Shown here in pieces: positions 9,620 through 20,040 of a DNA stretch of 64,000 bases (its first letter is position 1; every line of letters starts with the position of its first letter). The notes below the pieces were generated by a model. That model was given only the letters and a program-made list of their open reading frames with translations, was not told where the DNA came from and did no database searches. Where the stretch lies: the NCBI RefSeq assembly GCF_963678635.1, contig NC_087071.1:17547613-17611612 (forward strand), read 5' to 3'. The position numbers were made by a program, and so were the translations under genes. This stretch comes from Symsagittifera roscoffensis (Eukaryota; Xenacoelomorpha; Acoela; Convolutidae).

Positions 9620-9846
9620 TTAGACAAGTTGTTAAAATCGTACCTGTGGATATATTCAAGGGTTTTGGAAAGTTGGAGGTATAGTTCAATTATTGTGTAG
9701 AAAATTAAGAAAATATTACAAAAAATTATTATGATTATTAGAAAAGATTCGATGATATCAAAAAGAAATATTATAAAAGTTTGGAGTATTGAAAAAAAAT
9801 GTTTAAAATTGATAAGTATTTGAACGACTGTTTGAGAGAAAAGCAT
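9616..9846 (-). CDS. Small hydrophobic protein, 76 aa
   Basis: A strongly hydrophobic protein with a long Ile/Phe/Leu-rich core (about residues 18-52) that could form one or two membrane spans, ending in a polar tail of about 20 residues. The ATG follows directly after a TAA (9847-9849) that closes a short ATG-less frame upstream (9847-9999, 50 codons). Its stop overlaps the next ORF's start as ATGA. No homologue recognised. It could be an accessory membrane protein of the element, or a chance frame in AT-rich DNA. Confidence 0.4.
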   Translation of the reverse strand: MLFSQTVVQILINFKHFFSILQTFIIFLFDIIESFLIIIIIFCNIFLIFYTIIELYLQLSKTLEYIHRYDFNNLSK

Positions 9847-10446
9847 TTAAGAAATGATCTCTTGGTCGAATATTTTTTGCTGTTTGAGGCGATTTTCTAG
9901 TGTGGTCGAATTATTTATTAGTTTTTTGACAAGTGGGTTGAGTTTCGTAAAAATTTGTTGGGGGCAATTTTCATGGTGACTGGGAGGTCGTCTTTTTCTT
10001 TATTTTTGTTTGTCAAATGATCCGGGGTATGGTGAGATTTTTATACTTTAGGCTAATTAAAATTTTCATTTTGTGACTTTAGGCTAAGTTATCAAATTTG
10101 TTTTGGGGGTATTCGTGGTCTGAGTTGGGGAAATATTGTTGATCTTTGGGTTATTAGATAAGGGAGGGGTACGGTATTATGGTGATATTTATTTTAGCTG
10201 TCAAGTTGGAGTGGTTTGCTTATTTTTAACCTGGAGGTTGTAAAGTTATAGTTAGAGATGTGCCTGGAGTTCTAGATTATTCGTCTAATTGATCTTAGTT
10301 TGAGTTAGAGAAAGTGGCGGATTGGATGAATCCTATTGGTCTATTTTGAACTAGAATTATTGCGTACTTGTGAGCATGTTATTTTGAAAAAATGAAATGA
10401 AAAATGTTACGGAGGTTTCAAGATTGTGAAGTGTAAAATTTTAAAA
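9847..10446 (-). other. 600-bp spacer between Gag-Pol and the 3' gene cluster
   Basis: No ATG-started gene is seen. A 50-codon open frame (9847-9999) without ATG ends in TAA immediately before the 76-aa ORF's ATG. The spacer contains CTTTAGGCTAA twice on the plus strand (10047 and 10078). This is where an acceptor for subgenomic splicing, or a promoter for the downstream genes, would be expected. I cannot identify one securely. Confidence 0.5.
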
Positions 10447-13400
10447 TTACTTTTTAAATTCTACTTTCTTTAATATTTTAGATTGGGGGATGAACATTTT
10501 GTAGTTTTTACGTGGTTGATTTCGGAGTCTTGTTGTTTTTCTATGTTCTGATTTGTCTATTTCTTCTTGGGGTATTATTTGTTCTGTCATTTTTCTATTT
10601 TTTCTTTGTTTTGGAGATTCTTTTTGGTTTTGCGTATTGTTTTTTGTGACGGTTGGTTTTGTGTTTTGATTTTCGGTGGGGTTATCATTTTGTTCTGTGT
10701 TTTTCAGATGTGGTTCATTTTGAACGATTTTTAATCCTGTGAAAGAATATAATTGAGTTAATTCACGGAGTGCGTATTCTTTTGGGTAATAAGGTAATAG
10801 GTTGTTTCGATGTTGAACGATTTCTTTTTTGTTTGAGTCGATAATTTTATATGTGACATCAGTGGGTTTTGCAATTATTTGGTATGGTCCTTTTCGAAGG
10901 GGTTGTAATTTTTTAGAAATTCCTTTTTGAGTATTAAAATTAGGTATTAAAACAAATGTTCCAATTTTTAAATCGGAAGCTGGTGTAAATCGTGAATTGA
11001 TTTGTTCATTTATATTTTGTCTTTGTAATAATTTTTTTGTTATTTTTTGGTAAATTTCATTGTGTTTCTTATCTCTATTTAAAATCCATTCGGTGTGTGT
11101 ACCGGAGGCTAATTTAAGAATTTGTGGGTGATGAAAATGATCTTCATCGTGCGTATGTAATGGTAGGTTATAACAAATTGAGTCTTTATTTGGTTGACAA
11201 TAACCTTGTGCGTTTTTATGGGAATTTGCTGTAAACATTATTGGTTTGCGTGGCTTTTGGTTGAAAACCATTTCGTATGGTGACATTCCTAAAGTTGTCG
11301 TGATTTGTGAATTATATGCTAAGGGAAATAATTTTACATCTGCTGACCATTCGGTATATTTTGTATCATTTCCGTTGATGATACATCTAAGATATTCTTG
11401 TAGTGAACGGTTCATACCTTCGACTAAGCCGTTTGTCCAAGGTGCATGAGATGTACGTGGTTTGTGTTTAATGTTGTATAAATGACATAGTGTTATTATT
11501 TCATTATTTATGAATTCTGTACCATTGTCTGTGACTAAAATTTCTGGTAGTCCGAATTTTGCTATCCAGTGTTCATAGAGTGTTGTATATGCGTAATAAG
11601 CATTACAATGTGGTACTGGGTTAAGTGCTACATAGTGTGTGAATGCGTCAACAATTACCATAATGTAGGAGTTTCCTTCTGATGAGGGTGAAATTGGTCC
11701 TTTAGTATCAAATGAGATACGGTGATTAAAGTACAGACTTTGTCCTTTAAAATCTTGTTTTTGTGCTATTTGTTTTTGATTTGGGTAAGGTTTATTCAGT
11801 TGACATACTATACAATCATTGCATAGTACTTTTATCCAAATTGGTGCATTTGGGAAGTAAAAATTTTGTATAAAATTTGAATATGTTTTCTCTGATCCAG
11901 AGTGTCCTTTAATATTTTGTGTATGTGATATATTAAAAGCTATAAGAATCATACTTATAGGAAGACAGGGAACTGTAGATTCATTTAGGTTATACTCTAA
12001 AAGGTCTGTTTTTTCGTTAATTGTTGTGTTGTTAAATTTGCGAAAGTATCGGAGGAGTGTTTTATTTCCTAGAATGGTTGAATCTGCTTTGATAGGTTTA
12101 GTTTTATATTTATGCCATGATTTCAGTTGTCGAATTACTGGGTCAAGGTTTTGATATTGTTTCAGTGTTGAAATTGTAATTGTTTCTGTTGGGGGGAGAA
12201 AAATGTTTTCGATTTCTAATTTAGATAAGGGTATTGTATCAAGTGGGTCGTGAAGGTCAAAAACTTGATTTATTGTGTATTTTGAATCACTTGTTTGGGG
12301 TCCTGATAAATTTATTTTATCAGTTAAATCTTCTTTTTCAATTAGTGGAAAATGATCTTTTTTAGGCAGGTGTTGTTTTGTTCGTTTTTGTTGGGTGTTA
12401 TTTTTTATCCATTGAGAATATGGGATTGGTTTGAAAGTTGAGGTTCCAAGTAAATCAACTTCATAATGATTATTTTGACAATCTAGATAAAGTGGAAAAT
12501 GTTGTAAATTATTTATTTGTGATTGTTCAATATCAGTTTTTACTGCATATTTGCATTCTAATCGGGGTGATGTTTCGTTTTCTGCAAGGTAGAATTTTAT
12601 ATTTTTGGGTATTTCAACTGTGGTTTTTCGCGTAAGTAATTCAGGTGGTGTATTTCGACTTAAGGTGTCTGGTAATGCAAGATTTTTTCCTGCAGTCCAA
12701 ACTATATGTAAGTTTGGAAATTTCATTAGAATTAGTTGAAATCTGTAAACTCGGTGGTTTGGGTTAGATTTCTGTGTGAAGAGAAAAATGATTGGTTTGT
12801 GATCTGTGAATAAAACTGTGGGATGTTTTGATCCAAGTATCAGAAATTCATATTCTGTAAGTGTATAGATTATGGCTGTACATTCTCTCATTAGAGTTGA
12901 GAGTCTTAGCTCTGCTTGAGTGAATAATCGAGAGTTTGCTGATATAAGGTTCATTTTATTTGTACCATTATGTGATTGTAATAGTGCTGCGCCGATGCCA
13001 AAGTTCGAAGCATCGCACATTGCATAAAATGGTTGATCAGGGTCTGGAATTGTGTTTGAAATTTGTTCGGTTAAAAGTTTCTTTATTTCTTCGAATCGTG
13101 TTTGATGTTCTGTATTCCATTCAAAATTATTTTGTTGTCTAAGGATGTTGTAAAATGGTCGTAGATATAATTGCATTTTATAAACATATTTACTTAAAAA
13201 GTTTAACATTCCAAGGAATTCTTGGATTTTCTTTTTATTTGTTGGTGGTTGAAGTTTTTGAATAGCGTCAATGCGTGATTTCAGTGGAGTGATTGTTTTT
13301 CTTTCTATGTTATGTCCTAAGAATTTAACTTTTGTCAAAAAGAAGTGTGATTTATCGGGGGCGGCCTTCAGATTTTCGTTCTGAAGTATTTGGTGATATG

Positions 13401-16400
13401 TTTCTAAAACTTTGAACATTTCGTCTTTTGTTTGTGATTGCATAAAAACATCGTCTAGATAGGTGATTGCGTTTTTCTTGAGTATCAGTGGTCTAAAAAT
13501 TTTGCTCATAAAAGCTGAAAATGCTGCTGGTCCTATGGATATTCCATAGAATAAGCGGTTAAATTCATATTGTTGGTTTCCGATAACAAATTGTGTTAAA
13601 CGTCGTGATTGTTCATCTAGTGGCATTTGATTGTATGCACTATTCATGTCGGCGGTTGTGAAGTATTTGCCGTTTATTTTTGTTAAAATAACTTGTATTG
13701 GTTCAATGGGCCAATTACATTTTGATTCATCTATGAGTGAATTGAGGTATCTAGCATCGAGAACGATTTTTAATGATTCTCCTTTAGCTAGAATGATAAC
13801 GGGGTTGATGAATGTGTTGCCTTTTGGTTGTTCTTCTTTGTTTACTGGTGATATAATATTGTATTGTTCTAAAATATCGAGTAATCTGTTTACTTTATCA
13901 TGTAAGTGAATTGGTACTTTACTTGCTCTTTGTTTTTTGAAAACTGCGTCAGGTTTTAATGGGAGATGTAGTGATGAACTTATTTTACCAACATCGAATT
14001 TTGATGTTGCATAGACTGATGAATATTTAATTAGCTGTTTGGCTAATTTTTCGAATTCGTCTTGTGTTATTTGTGAATGTTGGAAGTTAAACATTGTTAA
14101 GAATTTTTGTTGGTGCTCTGTGTAATTACTTATGTTGAATGTAGGTTTGAAATATGGAGTTTTTGTGAAATAATCCGTATTTCTGTTTTCGTTACTTATT
14201 ATATTATTTATAGATAATTCTTCATTAAGAATTGTAGATTGGCATATATCTAGTAATTGGAGTATATTATTTACGCGATAGGCTTTTTCGTGTATTGGTG
14301 TTATTGTAGCGTTGGTTTCACAATATCCTAGAAGTCCTAAAGGTAATGTTACTTGGTAAGGTGTGTTGTTATAAACATGTAAAGAAATTATATCTGAATT
14401 CGAATTTTTCAAATATTTTATTGAAGAGATTGTGATTTTGAAAAATTTATGAATAGGTTTGAATTCAAAATCTGACATATAAAATTTTTGTTTGTTTTGT
14501 TCTTTATCATATTGGTGAACTTGTTTGATTGAAAAATTATAGATGTTTCCTGATAGTGGTTTCAGGTGTTTTCTTTGTTGGTTATATATTGGATAGAATT
14601 TCGAAAAGAATGGTGGTTGTTTATTTAATCTTTGAAAAAATGTTAAGGATGTTTCTTTTGTTTTTGTATATTTATCTTTGATTAATATTTTACTATTTAG
14701 TATGTTAATTGTTGGTATATACTTTGAAATAAATGGTATTCCAATGATATTATATTTAATATCAGTGATATGGAATATTTGTTTGAATGGTTTATTTAAA
14801 ATTTTGCTTTGCTCTATTGTTCTGGTAGGGAGGAGAAATAATTGGATTTTTCCGTAGTTTATCAATGTTGATCCTTGTGCTGTTGCTAGCTTGCTGGAGG
14901 TTTCCAGAGGTGTTAGCTTTGGGTGTAAGGATTTTATTTCATTCCATGTGGGAATGTTTATTATGTTTGATTCTGCTCCTGAATCAATTAAAAAATCTAT
15001 TTCAAGGTCTGGTGGTTGAAATTCTTTATTTCTTGGGCTTTCTAAGAGAAATGGTATTGTCCAAATTTTTTCTTTGGGTTGTTCTTTTTGTATATTTTGG
15101 TAGATGTGGTTTGTATTCAAGCATTTTGTTTTGGCATTTTGATCTGGTTGTGCTGTAGTATTTTTTGCATTTGTTTCTTGCGTTGTTGGTGTGGAATTTA
15201 TGGGTGTAGTGTAATGATTTTGAAGAAATTCTGATTGATTTTCATATATATGTGATGGAAAGGGTTGTTCATATATAACAGATTCATAGTCATTTTCGAC
15301 TTTTATCATATTGATAGCAAGAGTGTTTTCAGTATCACTTTCTGAATCTGATGATGTACAATTTATTTGATTGAGTTGTAACGTATCGGTTACTGTGTCA
15401 TCAATACCTGGGGGGTCTGATGTTGTTTCTGGATTAGATTGTACTTGATTGATTTGTCTTTGATGTTTAGGTGTACTGCTTCTATGACGATTATTAGATG
15501 TATTATAGTGATTATTATTTCGGTGTGGTGATTTGGAATAATTTCTGTAACGATTATTATAACTTGGGTGTCGATTTTGTGAATTATTTCGCGATCTGTT
15601 TTGATAATTGTTGTTTGGTCTGTTATAGTTCGATCTATTATATGAGTTATTTCTTGATCGATTGTTTGGGTAATTCTGGTTTCGGTTGTTTGAATAACTT
15701 CTATTTCTATTATAGGAGTAGTTTCTATTCCTATTGTATGATGAATTTCGTGATTGGTTGTTTGGATAGTAGTTATTTCTTGGTTGGGAATTAGATCTAG
15801 AAACAAATCGTTGTGTATTCGAATTTGATCTGGAGTAGTTATTTCTACTATTTGGTCTATTGTAGTGATTTTGTGATGAATTATACGTGTTTCTTCGTTC
15901 TGGTGATCTTCCTCTATAACTTGAGTTATATGGGGATTGATTTCTTGTATAACTTGTATTGTTCGGAAGTGGCTTTCCTGAACTGTTGTTGCTGTATACA
16001 TTTTTGTTTGGTAGATTTTGATCTTTTTTCATGTATTGATAGAATGATTTATTTGGTTCTTTGTATTTTTGAGGTTTATTTTGACTATCTTGCTGTTTTT
16101 GTCTACATTCGGAAATACTATGTCCGTATCGTCGGCAATAATTACACCATTTTTTGAAAGATGGTTTGCCTTTAAAGTTCGGGTTCTTTTCGTAAATATT
16201 GAGTATTTCAGTGATTTTTTCAACGAGATCTGTTTCTGATTCTTGTATATTATTAATATTAGTGGGAGTCGTTTCAATTTTGTTAACGTATTGTAATTTC
16301 AGATTTTCCGTTTCTTCTAGTTTCATCGTAATTTCTGCTTGTTCTAGTTTGTCTACTAGTTTTCGAAAATCTAAATCGGGTTCTCGAATTGAAGAAGGAT

Positions 16401-18669
16401 GGGATGCTCTCTTTTTTATTGCTATTTTCCTTAATTGTGGTGTTAAGGTCATCATTAAGATTTCTGTCATCTTAGTGTTTTTATAGTCGTGTGTATTTAG
16501 TGAATATGCTTTTCGAACTAGTGTTTCGATTCTTACTGCTATTTGCTTGATGGTTTCGTTTGGTAATCTGCGAATTTCATTACATAAAACTCTTTGTTGT
16601 TGTTTGTTTCTTTCGGAGTCAAACATTTTTGAAAATTCTTGTGTAAATCTTTTCCAGTTTGATTTTATTTCTTGAGGTAGTACTGAAAACCATTTTTGGG
16701 CTGCGCCATCTAAGGTTGTTTGTATTAACGCTGTGCGTCGATGTATCCAATTTTGATGTAGTGGCGTATTTATTGGTTCAGGTCCGATATTTAAAATCAG
16801 GTTTGCTGTTACTGCATTTAAATAGTCTTCTACAGAGTATTCAGGGTCTGTTCCTGTGAAAACCATTAAAGGTTTGTTTGATGTTATTGATGATCCACCC
16901 ATAAGGTATGGATTCATTGTCATTTGTAATGATTCTGCTGCATTTGGCATTTGAGAAAAATTTGAAAGTTGGTTTCTTGTTATTTCATGTTGTTGAAGAT
17001 AATATGGTAGTGGTATTTCATTTTGCATTTGTGATGGTTGATACGAGTGTGCAATCATTGGATTTTGTTGTTGAATTGGTTGAAAGGATTGTGTATTAAT
17101 TGGATTTTGTTGTTGAATTGCTTGTTGATGTTGTGCATCTATTGGTTGTGGAGAAAAATTCCTATGATTTATACGTGTTTTCTGTATTCCTTGTCTACGA
17201 TATTCTTGAGTATTTTGTGCAAATATATCTGGTTGTAGGAAATCTTCATCTGAGGATAAATAATCCATTTGATAAGATGTTTGTTTTTTATTTTTATTTT
17301 GTTGAAAAAATGGGTAATTTTCACTGCGATCCTGTGGAGGATTTGGTTGAAAATTATTTGAATTATATTGGGCTGTTGGGTTATCCCAGTTTCGAGGTTT
17401 TGTATATTGATTAAAATTCCTTTGTGGTTGATAATTTGTTTTTGACGGATGTGTATAATTATAATTATGGTCTGCAAAGTTGTTTCTAGTGAATGTTTTG
17501 CGTGTTTTTGATGGTATTGTCACGGGTTTGTATGTTTGATAATCCATATGTGAATATTTAGGGGCAACCGAAGGTTTTACGGTTGATTGTAAGGTTACCT
17601 GTGTTTGTGAAGGATTTGTATTTCTTGGTGTTGTTAAATTTGGGCGTATTGGTGAAATACTTTGTTGTGTAGTTGTTGTGTGTACAATTTCTTCATTTAT
17701 GAAGTGTGATGGTGTCTGGATATCTTGTTGAGTAAGATTCCTAGTTCCATTGAGGTTTTCATTGTGTATGACTGTAGAGTTTAAACTATTATTTTGTGTA
17801 TCGGGTAAAAATGTATTATAGTTTAATGGTGTTGCATCAATTGTTAATGGTATTACTCTTACATAGTCTCTTATGTAAGATATTGTACCTATTGCTTGAC
17901 TTGAGATTGATTGTGGGAAGCTTATAAATGCGGGATGAGACCATTCGGGGTCCCAAACATAATCTGATTGTTCTGTGATAGCGGTTTCATCGTTCGAATT
18001 TTGGGGTCTAAAATTTTTTCTTGCTTGTGCAATTAAATCAATATTGTGTGTGAAATAATCTATTATGAACCATGCTAAAATTTTTTGTAAATCGTGTCTG
18101 GTATGTTGTGAAACGTCGTCTTTCGTGAAATTTTCTTTAATGACGTTCAAATAACTAGAGAGTAGTGTGATTTCATGTCGTACTCTTAAATGTTTAGATG
18201 TGTCTGTCGGTGAGACATTTGTTAATGGTAGTTCATTTTCTAATATTGAAATATAACTATATATTATTGCGAAAACTTCATTGGTGAAAATGGAGTTTGC
18301 TCTTTGTGAGTTATGGTATTGGATGCTTTTTATATATTCTGAAAAGACTTTTGAAAATTCTAAATCGAGATCGTCTGTTTGAATAGTATATGTTCTATTA
18401 TTATGGTTTGGGGAAGTGAATTCTATAGAGTAGATTCCATACTGTTGTGTTATGTTGCATATATCTTTTAGATAGTGATCTATGATTTGTCTTTTGATTT
18501 TTACATCGGGGAACTCTGTTTTACATGGACTAATTCCGGGTTCAAATAAATTTATGAGTAAATTTTGACAAAATAAATGTTGTCCTCTATCAGTATCTGC
18601 GTCTACTATAAAGGGAAAGATTTCATCATCATCTGGAGTTTCTTCACCTGGAGTGTGTGTTGAGCTCAT
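10447..18669 (-). CDS. gag-pol: Gag-Pol polyprotein, 2740 aa, Ty3/gypsy type
   Basis: One uninterrupted frame encodes structural proteins and all replication enzymes. In order: an N-terminal region of about 580 residues, Gln/Asn/Thr-rich in its second half; a retrotransposon Gag capsid-like region (about 610-800); a CCHC zinc knuckle (C842, C845, H850, C855); a low-complexity Asn/Arg/Ser/Tyr stretch (about 900-1080); aspartic protease with DSGA at 1229-1232; reverse transcriptase with YLDD at 1737-1740; RNase H beginning around D1886; integrase with an HHCC finger near 2250-2290 and catalytic D2321, D2381, E2417 (D-D-35-E); a GPY/F motif at 2594-2596; and a basic tail. Unusual for the lack of any gag/pol frameshift or stop and for its size, about twice a typical Ty3 polyprotein. 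All catalytic residues are present, so it looks functional. The ATG lies 26 nt inside the end of the preceding ORF. Confidence 0.95.
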   Translation of the reverse strand: MSSTHTPGEETPDDDEIFPFIVDADTDRGQHLFCQNLLINLFEPGISPCKTEFPDVKIKRQIIDHYLKDICNITQQYGIYSIEFTSPNHNNRTYTIQTDDLDLEFSKVFSEYIKSIQYHNSQRANSIFTNEVFAIIYSYISILENELPLTNVSPTDTSKHLRVRHEITLLSSYLNVIKENFTKDDVSQHTRHDLQKILAWFIIDYFTHNIDLIAQARKNFRPQNSNDETAITEQSDYVWDPEWSHPAFISFPQSISSQAIGTISYIRDYVRVIPLTIDATPLNYNTFLPDTQNNSLNSTVIHNENLNGTRNLTQQDIQTPSHFINEEIVHTTTTQQSISPIRPNLTTPRNTNPSQTQVTLQSTVKPSVAPKYSHMDYQTYKPVTIPSKTRKTFTRNNFADHNYNYTHPSKTNYQPQRNFNQYTKPRNWDNPTAQYNSNNFQPNPPQDRSENYPFFQQNKNKKQTSYQMDYLSSDEDFLQPDIFAQNTQEYRRQGIQKTRINHRNFSPQPIDAQHQQAIQQQNPINTQSFQPIQQQNPMIAHSYQPSQMQNEIPLPYYLQQHEITRNQLSNFSQMPNAAESLQMTMNPYLMGGSSITSNKPLMVFTGTDPEYSVEDYLNAVTANLILNIGPEPINTPLHQNWIHRRTALIQTTLDGAAQKWFSVLPQEIKSNWKRFTQEFSKMFDSERNKQQQRVLCNEIRRLPNETIKQIAVRIETLVRKAYSLNTHDYKNTKMTEILMMTLTPQLRKIAIKKRASHPSSIREPDLDFRKLVDKLEQAEITMKLEETENLKLQYVNKIETTPTNINNIQESETDLVEKITEILNIYEKNPNFKGKPSFKKWCNYCRRYGHSISECRQKQQDSQNKPQKYKEPNKSFYQYMKKDQNLPNKNVYSNNSSGKPLPNNTSYTRNQSPYNSSYRGRSPERRNTYNSSQNHYNRPNSRNNYSRSNSNTQRFVSRSNSQPRNNYYPNNQSRNSSYNRNRNYSYNRNRSYSNNRNQNYPNNRSRNNSYNRSNYNRPNNNYQNRSRNNSQNRHPSYNNRYRNYSKSPHRNNNHYNTSNNRHRSSTPKHQRQINQVQSNPETTSDPPGIDDTVTDTLQLNQINCTSSDSESDTENTLAINMIKVENDYESVIYEQPFPSHIYENQSEFLQNHYTTPINSTPTTQETNAKNTTAQPDQNAKTKCLNTNHIYQNIQKEQPKEKIWTIPFLLESPRNKEFQPPDLEIDFLIDSGAESNIINIPTWNEIKSLHPKLTPLETSSKLATAQGSTLINYGKIQLFLLPTRTIEQSKILNKPFKQIFHITDIKYNIIGIPFISKYIPTINILNSKILIKDKYTKTKETSLTFFQRLNKQPPFFSKFYPIYNQQRKHLKPLSGNIYNFSIKQVHQYDKEQNKQKFYMSDFEFKPIHKFFKITISSIKYLKNSNSDIISLHVYNNTPYQVTLPLGLLGYCETNATITPIHEKAYRVNNILQLLDICQSTILNEELSINNIISNENRNTDYFTKTPYFKPTFNISNYTEHQQKFLTMFNFQHSQITQDEFEKLAKQLIKYSSVYATSKFDVGKISSSLHLPLKPDAVFKKQRASKVPIHLHDKVNRLLDILEQYNIISPVNKEEQPKGNTFINPVIILAKGESLKIVLDARYLNSLIDESKCNWPIEPIQVILTKINGKYFTTADMNSAYNQMPLDEQSRRLTQFVIGNQQYEFNRLFYGISIGPAAFSAFMSKIFRPLILKKNAITYLDDVFMQSQTKDEMFKVLETYHQILQNENLKAAPDKSHFFLTKVKFLGHNIERKTITPLKSRIDAIQKLQPPTNKKKIQEFLGMLNFLSKYVYKMQLYLRPFYNILRQQNNFEWNTEHQTRFEEIKKLLTEQISNTIPDPDQPFYAMCDASNFGIGAALLQSHNGTNKMNLISANSRLFTQAELRLSTLMRECTAIIYTLTEYEFLILGSKHPTVLFTDHKPIIFLFTQKSNPNHRVYRFQLILMKFPNLHIVWTAGKNLALPDTLSRNTPPELLTRKTTVEIPKNIKFYLAENETSPRLECKYAVKTDIEQSQINNLQHFPLYLDCQNNHYEVDLLGTSTFKPIPYSQWIKNNTQQKRTKQHLPKKDHFPLIEKEDLTDKINLSGPQTSDSKYTINQVFDLHDPLDTIPLSKLEIENIFLPPTETITISTLKQYQNLDPVIRQLKSWHKYKTKPIKADSTILGNKTLLRYFRKFNNTTINEKTDLLEYNLNESTVPCLPISMILIAFNISHTQNIKGHSGSEKTYSNFIQNFYFPNAPIWIKVLCNDCIVCQLNKPYPNQKQIAQKQDFKGQSLYFNHRISFDTKGPISPSSEGNSYIMVIVDAFTHYVALNPVPHCNAYYAYTTLYEHWIAKFGLPEILVTDNGTEFINNEIITLCHLYNIKHKPRTSHAPWTNGLVEGMNRSLQEYLRCIINGNDTKYTEWSADVKLFPLAYNSQITTTLGMSPYEMVFNQKPRKPIMFTANSHKNAQGYCQPNKDSICYNLPLHTHDEDHFHHPQILKLASGTHTEWILNRDKKHNEIYQKITKKLLQRQNINEQINSRFTPASDLKIGTFVLIPNFNTQKGISKKLQPLRKGPYQIIAKPTDVTYKIIDSNKKEIVQHRNNLLPYYPKEYALRELTQLYSFTGLKIVQNEPHLKNTEQNDNPTENQNTKPTVTKNNTQNQKESPKQRKNRKMTEQIIPQEEIDKSEHRKTTRLRNQPRKNYKMFIPQSKILKKVEFKK

Positions 18670-19111
18670 TTTTTCGTTCGATGACTGTTAATATGTAATT
18701 ATTAATGTGTCGAATTGGTTGATTCCAATTGTATAGATGTACTGGTTTGTGTTTGTACTGCTTTTTTATTCTTCTTTTTCCTCTTTGTGATGAATTTGAA
18801 GTTGTTTCTGAGTCAGAAAAATATAATTGATCGTGAAGTGGGTAATTTTTATCTACTGATTCTTTTAGTTTGTAAAGTTCGTCTAAACTGTTGGTTTCTG
18901 ATTCTGAAAATGCGTTTCGATTCTTTGAAAATCTTTTTCGTGTTATTTGTCTTTGTTTAGTTATTATTTTTCTCTTTAGTGTTTGTCGTTTTGTGCGAAT
19001 GTATCCAACTGTTTGTGTATGAGGTGTGATTACAAGGTCGTATTTTTTGTTATCTATTTCACAATTGTGTAAAATGATTGTTTGTTTATTTCCTAGGTTT
19101 TTAAATGACAT
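18644..19111 (-). CDS. Basic 155-aa protein, first main ORF of the element
   Basis: A Lys/Arg-rich protein with two basic clusters (about residues 38-65 and 110-122) that look like nuclear-localisation or RNA-binding patches, and a Ser/Glu/Asp-rich middle (about 66-108). No family recognised. It overlaps the start of Gag-Pol by 26 nt in a different frame: Gag-Pol is in the +1 frame relative to it. At this overlap the sense strand reads CTCCAG/GTGAAG (boundary 18648/18647), a good splice-donor match, so the region may be a branch point for full-length and spliced RNAs. The protein could be a Rev/Tat-like regulator or a nucleic-acid-binding protein; that is inference from charge alone. Confidence 0.65.
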   Translation of the reverse strand: MSFKNLGNKQTIILHNCEIDNKKYDLVITPHTQTVGYIRTKRQTLKRKIITKQRQITRKRFSKNRNAFSESETNSLDELYKLKESVDKNYPLHDQLYFSDSETTSNSSQRGKRRIKKQYKHKPVHLYNWNQPIRHINNYILTVIERKNELNTHSR

Positions 19112-19625
19112 AAGGTTTAGGATGACGGATGCAAAAGGTTGTTAAATGATTTCTATTTTCTTAAACTGTTAGTTCTTACGATTTTTTGGTTAGCTTAACC
19201 TGGGTCTTTTTGTTCAGGGTTGGAGAGAAAAGTATATCGATTCCGGAGAATGATTTTACTTTCTCGTGACTAGTATAAGCTAAGGTGTTAACTTACTTAA
19301 TCTTACTTAAGGGAGTGATTGTGTTCAAGGGTTGGAGAATAGTAAATCGATCCACAAGGTTCAGGTATAATTAGAACGCGAGTAGTTCGTTAGGTACTAT
19401 TTTAAACTTACTAAGTCTAAGATTTATCCTGGGTCTGGTAAGAGGGGGGGTCAAGTGAAGGATGAATAACCGAAGTTCTTCACTGCTTATCCTAATTTGA
19501 ATGATTAGTTTTGTTTAAAAATTTCTATTAGTCTTGGGTTTTTAGAAAGGGTTGGATAGTGAATCGACGTTTGAGGTCGTTAGACACTAATTAAGTGGGT
19601 GGGGGAGAACAAAGTTGTTCTGTTT

Positions 19626-19710
19626 GATCCAAGGATAAGCCTTGATGATCAAATTTAAAATTTAATTAAGTAGAAAATGATTTAAGATCCAAGGATAAGC
19701 CTTGATGATC
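19626..19710 (-). repeat. Two identical 25-bp repeats, each able to form a hairpin
   Basis: GATCCAAGGATAAGCCTTGATGATC occurs at 19626-19650 and again at 19686-19710 without a difference, 60 bp apart. Each copy contains CAAGG and CCTTG in inverse order, allowing a short stem. Located in the leader RNA. Candidate packaging or dimerisation elements. Confidence 0.6.
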
Positions 19711-20040
19711 TGGTTTTAAAATTAAGTGACTTTAAGTTTTAATAATGTTTTAATTTGTGTAAAGTAAAGATTTAGTGTTTTTATGATATTAGTGGGTTTG
19801 ATGATTGCTGTTATGTTTTAGGTGATGAAGCTGGAACAACAGGATGATTTATGATTACTAACCATTTATTGTCATGCTACTAATTTTTATTTTTATTTTC
19901 CAATAAATATTTTTCAAACATGTTTTGTATAATACTGCAGAATTTTAAGAAAACGATCTTAGATCTTTTTATCAATCGTTATTGTATAATATTAATTTTG
20001 TTTAGCGCCTGAAATGATTTTGAAGATTAGCTTCAAGGTT

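Noticed and set aside
15390-17477. Long open frames on both strands inside Gag-Pol (for example 203 codons on the minus strand and about 100 codons on the plus strand)
   Set aside because: They are alternative-frame shadows of the low-complexity Asn/Arg/Ser region and have repetitive, unnatural composition.
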